From NCBI RefSeq assembly GCF_035967765.1, contig NZ_JAYWIT010000028.1: a stretch of 64,000 nucleotides of DNA. One strand, written 5' to 3'. The stretch's first letter is position 1. Each line of letters opens with the position of its first letter. This document shows, in pieces, positions 58,463-64,000 of the stretch. The translations under genes and the position numbers were made by a program. Source of the DNA: Conexibacter stalactiti (GTDB lineage Bacteria > Actinomycetota > Thermoleophilia > Solirubrobacterales > Solirubrobacteraceae). The notes beneath the pieces are model-generated. The model was not told where the DNA came from, did no database searches, and was given only the letters and a program-made list of their open reading frames with translations.

Positions 58463-60766
58463 GTGACGGCGACTGCCACACCGCCTCAAGCCCCGCCCGC
58501 CCCGCCGCGCGCCCGACGGCCGAGCGCGCCGCTGCTGTCGGCGCCGGCGGCACGGATCGCGACGCTCTCGGCGCTCGGCCTGTGGGCGGCGGTGCGCTGG
58601 TCGACGCTCGTCGAGCCCTCCGGCGCCGGGCGGATGATCGGCCTGCTGCTGCTCGCGCTGGTGACCGGCTTCGTCGTCGGGCAGCTGTCGCGCCTGCCGC
58701 CGCTGGCACAGGCGCCGGCGGCCGTCGTCGTCGTGCTCGCCTGGGCCGGGATCAGCATGCTCGTCGCCGGCGTCCCGGCGCGGCTGGTGCTCGACACCGA
58801 CAACTGGGACGACCTCGCGCTCGGCCTCCAGCAGGGGATCGAGCAGCTGCCGCAGGTGCTCGTGCCCTACAGCCAGTCCGACCCGTGGCCGCGCGTGGCG
58901 ATCCTGCTCGGCGGCGCGCTGCTGCTGGCGCTCGGCTGCGTCCTGGGGCTGTCGCCCGGCCGTCGCGGCGTGCCGCTGCGCGGCGGTGCCGGCTTCGGCG
59001 GCGGGGTCGGCCTGCGACTGGCGGCAGCCACGCCGCTGATCGCGGCGATGCTCGTGCCGCCGATCATCATGGAGCCGGACATGCCGGTGGTGGAGGGCCT
59101 GCTGCTGTTCGTGCTGCTGGCGGCCTTCCTGTGGCTGGAGCGGCTGCCGCGCGGCAACGCGGCGGCGGCGATCGCGCTGCTGGCCGCCGCGGCGCTCGGC
59201 GGCGCGCTCGCGCTGCCGCGGCTCGACGGCGAGAAGCCGTGGGTCGACGTGCAGGCGCTCGTGGAGGGCCTCGACAGACCGGACCCGGCGCGCTTCGACT
59301 GGTCGCAGGCGTACGGCCCGCTCGACTGGCCCCGCACCGGCCGCGAGGTGCTGCGCGTGCGGTCGACGGTCAGAACGTATTGGAAGGCGCAGAACCTCGA
59401 CGTGTTCGACGGCGTGCGCTGGATCCGAGGGGCGCCGCCGCAGCCGCTGGCGCCCGACGCCGAGGTGCCGCGGGAGGCGCGCCGCCAGCGCGGCTGGAAC
59501 GTCTCGGTGAGGGTGACGGTGCGCGAGCTGACGACCTCGGACGTGCTCGGCGCCGGCACGACGATCGACTTCGAGAGAGAGCCGGTCAGATTCTCGCCCG
59601 GCTCGAGCCCCGGCACGTGGGTCTCCGACGAGCCCCTCGAGCAGGGCGACGGCTACGTCGCGGAGACGATCGTCCCGCGCCCGCGGCAGGCGGCGTTGCG
59701 GGCCGCGCCCGCCGACTACCCACAGGAGCTCTTCCGCTACCTGGTGGTCGGCCAGCCGGAGCAGAGCGCGTTCGGCCGCTGGACGCCCGGCCCGGGCAGC
59801 GTCTTCGCGCCGCCCTTCGGCTCCGTCGACCCCGACTCGCCGCAGGGACTCGTCTCCGCGCAGCAGTTCGCGACCGGCCCGTACGCGCGCACCTACGAGC
59901 TGGCGCGCCAGCTCGCGGCCGACGCCGCGACGCCGTACGACTACGTCCGCCGTGTGCTCGACCACTTCCGCGACGACTTCACCTACAGCGAGACGCCGCC
60001 GCGCCGCCAGCTGCCGCTCGACGCCTTCCTGTTCCGCGACAGACTCGGCTATTGCCAGCAGTTCGCCGGCGCGGCCGCGCTGCTGCTGCGGATGGGCGGG
60101 GTGCCGGCGCGCGTCTCCGCCGGCTTCACGAGCGGCACGCGCGACGACGCGCGCGAGGAGTTCGTCGTGCGCGACTACGACGCGCACGCCTGGATCGAGG
60201 TGTGGTTCCCGCGGATCGGCTGGGTCCGCTTCGACCCGACGCCGTCGAGCGCGCCAGCGCTCTCCGGCAGAGCGCCGGAGACGCAGGCGCCCGCGGTCGC
60301 CGCGACGACGCCGACGCTGCCGAGAGCGCCCGAGCTGCCCGAGCAGAGCGCTGCCAGAGCGGCCGCCGCGGAAGCGGCCGGGGAGGAGGGCGGCAGCGCG
60401 CTGCCGTGGATCGCGGGCGGCGCCGCGCTGCTGGCGCTGCTGAGCGCCGGCGGACTGCTGCTGCGCCACGCGCTGCGTCCGCCGCGCGACGCCGACGAGC
60501 TGCTGGCGGAGCTGGAACGGGCGCTGCGCCGGACCGGCAGGCCGGCCGAGCCGCGCCTGACGCTGCTGGCGCTCGAACGTAGGCTGCACGACTCGCCCGA
60601 CGCAGCCGCCTACGTCAGCACGTTGCGCCACGCCCGCTTCGCGGGAGCGGACGCCGCCGTCACGGCGCGACAGCGGCGTGCGCTGCGCGCCGAGCTGGCG
60701 CGCGGCCTCGGTCTCGGCGGGCGGCTGCGGGCACTGATGGCGCTGCCGCCGCGCTGGGGCGGCTGA
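58463..60766 (+). CDS. Transglutaminase-like membrane protein (TgpA type)
   Basis: 767 residues. An N-terminal multi-TM region (about 30-260, five to seven helices) is followed by an extracellular part with a transglutaminase-like domain near 510-600. Its catalytic triad is visible: Cys in GYCQQFAGAAALLLRMGG, His in YDAHAWIEVWFP and Asp in RFDPTPSS. One more TM helix (about 640-670) and a cytoplasmic DUF4129-like tail follow. GTG 58463 has GGGAGG 6 nt upstream. It completes the MoxR-DUF58-TgpA cluster. The 85-bp gap before it contains nothing clear. Confidence 0.9.
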   Translation: MTATATPPQAPPAPPRARRPSAPLLSAPAARIATLSALGLWAAVRWSTLVEPSGAGRMIGLLLLALVTGFVVGQLSRLPPLAQAPAAVVVVLAWAGISMLVAGVPARLVLDTDNWDDLALGLQQGIEQLPQVLVPYSQSDPWPRVAILLGGALLLALGCVLGLSPGRRGVPLRGGAGFGGGVGLRLAAATPLIAAMLVPPIIMEPDMPVVEGLLLFVLLAAFLWLERLPRGNAAAAIALLAAAALGGALALPRLDGEKPWVDVQALVEGLDRPDPARFDWSQAYGPLDWPRTGREVLRVRSTVRTYWKAQNLDVFDGVRWIRGAPPQPLAPDAEVPREARRQRGWNVSVRVTVRELTTSDVLGAGTTIDFEREPVRFSPGSSPGTWVSDEPLEQGDGYVAETIVPRPRQAALRAAPADYPQELFRYLVVGQPEQSAFGRWTPGPGSVFAPPFGSVDPDSPQGLVSAQQFATGPYARTYELARQLAADAATPYDYVRRVLDHFRDDFTYSETPPRRQLPLDAFLFRDRLGYCQQFAGAAALLLRMGGVPARVSAGFTSGTRDDAREEFVVRDYDAHAWIEVWFPRIGWVRFDPTPSSAPALSGRAPETQAPAVAATTPTLPRAPELPEQSAARAAAAEAAGEEGGSALPWIAGGAALLALLSAGGLLLRHALRPPRDADELLAELERALRRTGRPAEPRLTLLALERRLHDSPDAAAYVSTLRHARFAGADAAVTARQRRALRAELARGLGLGGRLRALMALPPRWGG

Positions 60767-60808
60767 CCACCCCGCCGAGCGCGCCGGCCGGGCGCCTACA
60801 CTGGATCG

Positions 60809-61180
60809 ATGGCCGAGGTCGACGTCTACCAGCTCTTTCTCAGAGGCACCGAGCTGCTGGAGAGAGGCGACTACCACCAGGCGACGGTGCCGCTGCGGCA
60901 GGCGCGTGACGCCGATCCGGGCAAGTCCTCGATCCGCGAGGCGCTCGGACGGGCGCTCTTCCTCGCGCAGCACTACGAGGAGGCGGCGGGGGAGTTCGCC
61001 GCGATCGTCGAGCAGGCGCCGACCAACGACTACGCGCTCTTCTGCCTCGGCCGCTCGCTGCAGCAGCTCGGTCGCCACCGCGACTCGCTGCCGCCGCTGG
61101 CCCAGGCCGCGAGCCTGCGCCCCGAGCGCCGCGACTACCGCAGATACCGCGACCGCGCCCGCGCTGCCTGCGCGCGCTGA
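60809..61180 (+). CDS. TPR-repeat protein
   Basis: 123 residues with about three tetratricopeptide units: LFLRGTELLERGDYHQATVP, IREALGRALFLAQHYEEAAG and ALFCLGRSLQQLGRHRDSLP. A TACACT -10 box ends 6 nt before ATG 60809 and there is no Shine-Dalgarno, so the message is probably leaderless. It probably mediates protein contacts; the partner is unknown. Confidence 0.82.
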   Translation: MAEVDVYQLFLRGTELLERGDYHQATVPLRQARDADPGKSSIREALGRALFLAQHYEEAAGEFAAIVEQAPTNDYALFCLGRSLQQLGRHRDSLPPLAQAASLRPERRDYRRYRDRARAACAR

Positions 61181-61193
61181 GCGGCGCGCCCGC

Positions 61194-61589
61194 TCACTCC
61201 CGCGCCGCCTCCTCCTCCGCACGCCCGGCCGCCTCGCGCGCCTGCACGACGCTCAGCACCAGCAGGCCGAGGAACGAATCGAGCTGCGGCGGGTCGACGG
61301 CGGCGAGCGGCAGCTCGCCCTGGATCCAGACCTCGCCGTCGCGCGTGTGCGCGAAGCAGAGGAAGGGGACCTGCCGATTCCAGCGCAGCAGGTCGTGCGG
61401 ATCGATGCGGCCGGGGCCGATCACATGCGCCTGGGCGCGCAGCAGGCCGTCGCGGATCGCGATGCCGACGTCGAGCGGCCAGCCGCCGGCCTCGACGGTG
61501 ATGCCCCACTCGGCGAAGGCGAGTCTGCGCGTCTCGCCCTCCAGTCCTGCGATGAACGTCTCGACGGTGCTGCGCGGGTCTCTTGTCAT
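61194..61589 (-). CDS. YbjN-like protein
   Basis: 131 residues. The fold resembles the YbjN/type III secretion chaperone-like superfamily: RSTVETFIAGLEGETRRLAF, LRWNRQVPFLCFAHTRDGEV and AAVDPPQLDSFLGLLVLSVV. Such proteins are small, acidic and of unclear role. ATG 61589 is chosen; an open frame continues upstream but is not convincing. It converges with the TPR gene and diverges from rimP. Confidence 0.6.
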   Translation of the reverse strand: MTRDPRSTVETFIAGLEGETRRLAFAEWGITVEAGGWPLDVGIAIRDGLLRAQAHVIGPGRIDPHDLLRWNRQVPFLCFAHTRDGEVWIQGELPLAAVDPPQLDSFLGLLVLSVVQAREAAGRAEEEAARE

Positions 61590-61670
61590 AGCGAGGCGCA
61601 ACGATACGGGTCGTGCCGGCAAAGGCATGTGCATAGCAGCGCTTTCGCGACTCCTCACGGCCTGCGGTGC

Positions 61671-61749
61671 TAACCTGACCGAACAGCTTTCTGCGTCGGG
61701 GGTCATCCCGGCGGCCGTACCGAAAGTGGGCGCTCGCCCACTTTTTTTT
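61671..61749 (+). terminator. Leader terminator (attenuator) before rimP-nusA
   Basis: A TAACCT -10-like box (61671-61676) is followed by about 45 nt of leader and then a hairpin AAAGTGGG (61723-61730) CGCTCG CCCACTTT (61737-61744) with an 8-T tail (61742-61749). It ends 12 nt before the rimP Shine-Dalgarno GGAGGTGA (61761-61768). No gene other than rimP follows, so read-through past it must supply the operon. Confidence 0.7.
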
Positions 61750-61775
61750 ATGAGACGAATGGAGGTGAACACACG

Positions 61776-62195
61776 ATGAGCAGGATCCAAGACGAGATCG
61801 AGACCGCCCTGAAGCAAGGCGAGCCCGACGTCGAGGTCGTGCTTGCCGAGGTGCTCGGTGGACACACCGTGCGCCTGTTCATCGACCACCCCGACGGGGT
61901 GTCGCTCGCGCTCTGCGAGCGCGTCACCAAGCAGCTCGACGCGGTGACCCAGCGCTATGCGCTGGAGGTCTCCTCACCGGGCAGCGATCGGCCGCTGACC
62001 AAGCCCGACCACTACCGCCGCTTCATCGGCCGGCGCGCCCGTGTTCGCACGCGCGGCGCGCACGGCGGCCACGGGTCGTTCACCGGCGAGCTGGTCGGCG
62101 CCAGCGACTCCGAGGTCACGATCGCCGCCGAGACCGGCGTCGTCTCGATTCCCTACACCGACATCAAACGGTCCAACCTCGTCCCAGGAGAGTAA
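61776..62195 (+). CDS. rimP: Ribosome maturation factor RimP
   Basis: 139 residues. LRLFID-type strand VRLFIDHPDGVSLALCERVT, YALEVSSPGSDRPLT and a C-terminal SH3-like domain (FTGELVGASDSEVTIAAETG) are family features. It assists 30S assembly. It is slightly short at the N-terminus. The start has a near-perfect GGAGGTGA at 7 nt. It is the first gene of the conserved rimP-nusA-ylxR-infB operon. Confidence 0.92.
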   Translation: MSRIQDEIETALKQGEPDVEVVLAEVLGGHTVRLFIDHPDGVSLALCERVTKQLDAVTQRYALEVSSPGSDRPLTKPDHYRRFIGRRARVRTRGAHGGHGSFTGELVGASDSEVTIAAETGVVSIPYTDIKRSNLVPGE

Positions 62196-62200
62196 GCAGC

Positions 62201-63664
62201 ATGTCGAAAGAGATCCTGGATGCCGTCCGTGGGCTCGCGGCGGAGAAGAACATCTCCAGCGAGAAGCTCATGGTCGCACTCGAGGACGCGCTCCTGTCCG
62301 CGTACAAGAAGCAGCCGGGAGCAGCGCCCTACGCACAGGTCGAGATGGACCGTGAGCTCGGCGACTTCACCGTCTGGGAGCTGAAGATCCCCGAGGACCT
62401 CGAGGATCAGCTGATCACCGAGCAGGAGGAGATCATCGCCGCGGAGTTCTCCGGCGTCGATCCCGAGACCGGCGAGGCGCGTCAGCTGCCCGAGCCCGAG
62501 CTCGACTTCGAGAAGCTCGCCCAGTACGAGGACCAGATCGAGCGCGTCGACGTGACGCCCGAGGACTTCGGCCGGATCGCGGCGCAGACCGCCAAGCAGG
62601 TGATCCTCCAGCGCATCCGCGAGGCGGAGCGCGACATGATGTTCGAGGAGTACCGCGACCGCGTCGGCGAGCTGATCACCGGCATCGTCCAGCAGTCGGA
62701 CTCGCGCTACACGCTCGTGCAGCTGCGCGAGCGCGTCGAGGCGCTGCTGCCGAAGTCCGAGCAGGTCGACGGCGAGCGCTACGACCACTCGCAGCGGATC
62801 AAGGCCGTCATCAAGGACGTCTCGGCCTCGACGAAGGGCCCGAGCATCATCGTCTCGCGCCGCGACCCGGAGCTGATCAAGGCGCTGTTCGAGCTCGAGG
62901 TGCCGGAGATCGCCGACGGCCTCGTCGAGATCACCAACGTCGCCCGCGAGCCCGGCTACCGCTCGAAGATCGCGGTCGTCTCGCACGCCGACGGCGTCGA
63001 CCCGGTCGGCGCCTGCGTCGGCCCGCGCGGCTCGCGCGTGCGGATGGTCGTCTCCGAGCTGCGCGGCGAGAAGATCGACATCATCCCGTACAACGACGAG
63101 CCCGCCCGCTTCGTCGCGAAGGCGCTGTCGCCGGCGCGCGTGCGCGAGGTGCTCGTCGACGACGACGGCAAGCAGGCGACGGTGATCGTGCCCGACGACC
63201 AGCTGTCGCTGGCGATCGGCCGCGAGGGCCAGAACGCCCGTCTCGCTGCCCGCCTGACCGGCTGGCGGATCGACATCCGCTCGGAGACCGAGTTCGCCTC
63301 CGAGGAGGCCGAGGGCGGCTACGAGGAGGAAGAGGTCCAGGGCGGCCGCTGCGCGGCGATCACGCGCAACGGCCGGCGCTGCCCGAACGCGGCCCTGCCG
63401 GGTTCGCGCTACTGCGGCCTGCCGACCCACCAGGCGCTGTCGGAGATCGACAGCGACGAGGTCGCCGCGCTCGACGGCGGCGGCACGGCGACGCTCGTCG
63501 CCGAGGACGAGGAGCTGCTCGAGGAAGAGGGCACGCTCGAGGAGACGCAGGAGGAGCTCGACGGCGAGGAGTACGCCGGCGAGGAGGAGGGCGACCTCGA
63601 CGGGGAGGAGCACCCGTCCGAGGACGAGGCGGGCGAAGAGCCCGCGGAGGAGCCCGCCTCATAA
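62201..63664 (+). CDS. nusA: Transcription termination/antitermination factor NusA with C-terminal zinc knuckle
   Basis: 487 residues. The NTD binds RNA polymerase (LMVALEDALLSAYKKQP), then S1, KH1 and KH2 (GACVGPRGSRVRMVVSELRG, AIGREGQNARLAARLTGWRI). After KH2 comes an unusual segment with Cys384, Cys394, Cys405 and His410 in CAAITRNGRRCPNAALPGS and YCGLPTH, matching the CCCH pattern of small treble-clef (DUF5763-like) modules. A very acidic tail of about 70 residues (Glu/Asp repeats) follows. Typical actinobacterial NusA ends soon after KH2. Confidence 0.93.
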   Translation: MSKEILDAVRGLAAEKNISSEKLMVALEDALLSAYKKQPGAAPYAQVEMDRELGDFTVWELKIPEDLEDQLITEQEEIIAAEFSGVDPETGEARQLPEPELDFEKLAQYEDQIERVDVTPEDFGRIAAQTAKQVILQRIREAERDMMFEEYRDRVGELITGIVQQSDSRYTLVQLRERVEALLPKSEQVDGERYDHSQRIKAVIKDVSASTKGPSIIVSRRDPELIKALFELEVPEIADGLVEITNVAREPGYRSKIAVVSHADGVDPVGACVGPRGSRVRMVVSELRGEKIDIIPYNDEPARFVAKALSPARVREVLVDDDGKQATVIVPDDQLSLAIGREGQNARLAARLTGWRIDIRSETEFASEEAEGGYEEEEVQGGRCAAITRNGRRCPNAALPGSRYCGLPTHQALSEIDSDEVAALDGGGTATLVAEDEELLEEEGTLEETQEELDGEEYAGEEEGDLDGEEHPSEDEAGEEPAEEPAS

Positions 63665-63939
63665 CGGGTCACGAGCCGCTTCGGCGCTGTGTCGGCTGTG
63701 GCCGCACGGCGCCGAGACGCTCGTTGCAGCGCTGGGTCCTCGACGGCTCGGCGCTCGTCGCCGATCCCGCCGGCCAGCTTCCCGGCCGCGGGGCGTACAC
63801 CTGTCGCGCACAGGACTGCTACGAGCGGGCACGCTCGCGCGGCGGCTTCAACCGCGCCTTCCGACGAGCGGTGCAGGTGCCTCCGACGGCGCCCGCAGGG
63901 CTCGAATCCTCAGAGAACGTACACTTGGACACTGCATGA
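63661..63939 (+). CDS. ylxR: YlxR (DUF448) protein, probable AUA start
   Basis: About 92 residues. The signature RRCVGCGRTAPRRSLQRWVL and LPGRGAYTCRAQDCYERA place it in YlxR, a nucleoid or RNase P-associated protein. No ATG, GTG or TTG precedes the signature in frame; the first, TTG 63724, would delete the Cys motif. ATA 63661 overlaps the nusA stop (ATAA) and has GGAGGAG (63646-63652) 8 nt upstream, so it is the best start. The 3' end overlaps infB by ATGA. Confidence 0.75.
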   Translation: MTGHEPLRRCVGCGRTAPRRSLQRWVLDGSALVADPAGQLPGRGAYTCRAQDCYERARSRGGFNRAFRRAVQVPPTAPAGLESSENVHLDTA

Positions 63940-64000
63940 GCAATAAGCGCGTCAGAGACATCGCCAAAGAGCACGGAATCTCCGCCAACCGCCTGGTTGC
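63936..64000 (+). CDS. infB: Translation initiation factor IF-2, N-terminal fragment (3' truncated)
   Basis: The window ends 21 codons into this gene. SNKRVRDIAKEHGISANRLV is the IF-2 N-terminal domain start. ATG 63936 overlaps the ylxR stop by 4 nt. The operon context supports the assignment. Confidence 0.9.
   Translation, partial: MSNKRVRDIAKEHGISANRLV

Overview
The window is very GC-rich DNA, tightly packed with genes on both strands. Gene order and content point to an actinobacterium: pdxS-pdxT and yebC-ruvC-ruvA-ruvB-secDF-relA, pyrR-pyrB-pyrC-carA-carB followed by an mIHF-type gene, rpoZ and coaBC, and rimP-nusA-ylxR-infB. Several features suggest a deep lineage such as Thermoleophilia/Solirubrobacterales rather than Streptomyces or Mycobacterium: a fused SecDF, missing yajC, pyrF and gmk, and many AGA arginine codons in GC-rich genes. 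This placement is inference. I saw no IS element, phage module, CRISPR array or rRNA.

Layout. 1-5.7 kb: an FAD/NAD(P)-binding oxidoreductase, tRNA(CAT), two tandem TetR regulators, a probable structured ncRNA of about 200 nt with a consensus promoter and a strong terminator, a CBS-domain protein with a bulged leader hairpin, and an anchored zinc-ribbon protein. 5.7-13.8 kb: rfbC, an RpiR regulator, a thioesterase, vitamin B6 synthesis (pdxST), a TPR protein, two more TetR regulators and an HxlR-type regulator whose transcript appears to start with a three-way-junction RNA. 13.9-20.8 kb: a DnaC-like ATPase, a LOG protein, a metallo-beta-lactamase-fold protein, phosphomannomutase, CDP-glucose synthesis genes and a cupredoxin. 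20.9-34 kb: yebC-ruvCAB, a zinc-ribbon/PAS protein, secDF, an Eis-like acetyltransferase, recJ and a bifunctional RelA/SpoT. 34-38 kb: secreted proteins, a lipid kinase and CorA.

38-39.7 kb holds the most interesting unit. A SAM-I riboswitch with its own promoter and terminator precedes a threonine-synthase-like PLP enzyme and a MoaD/ThiS-like sulfur carrier. This fits a protein-thiocarboxylate route from O-phosphohomoserine to homocysteine (MetM/MetO type) rather than threonine synthesis. 39.8-46.2 kb: secreted proteins, an XRE regulator, tRNA-Arg(CCG), a divergent TetR/SDR pair, a phosphodiesterase, RNase Z and a PASTA protein. 46.2-54 kb: the pyrimidine operon with a PyrR-binding leader and an isochorismatase-family gene inside it. 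54-61.6 kb: mIHF, rpoZ, coaBC, a MoxR-DUF58-transglutaminase cluster, and TPR and YbjN-like proteins. 61.6-64 kb: rimP-nusA-ylxR-infB behind a leader terminator; NusA carries a C-terminal CCCH zinc knuckle and ylxR appears to start at AUA.

Several genes (pdxS, yebC, mihF, a TPR gene, a lipid kinase) have a -10 hexamer 6-7 nt before the start codon, which suggests leaderless transcripts. Many operon joints are 4-nt ATGA/GTGA overlaps.
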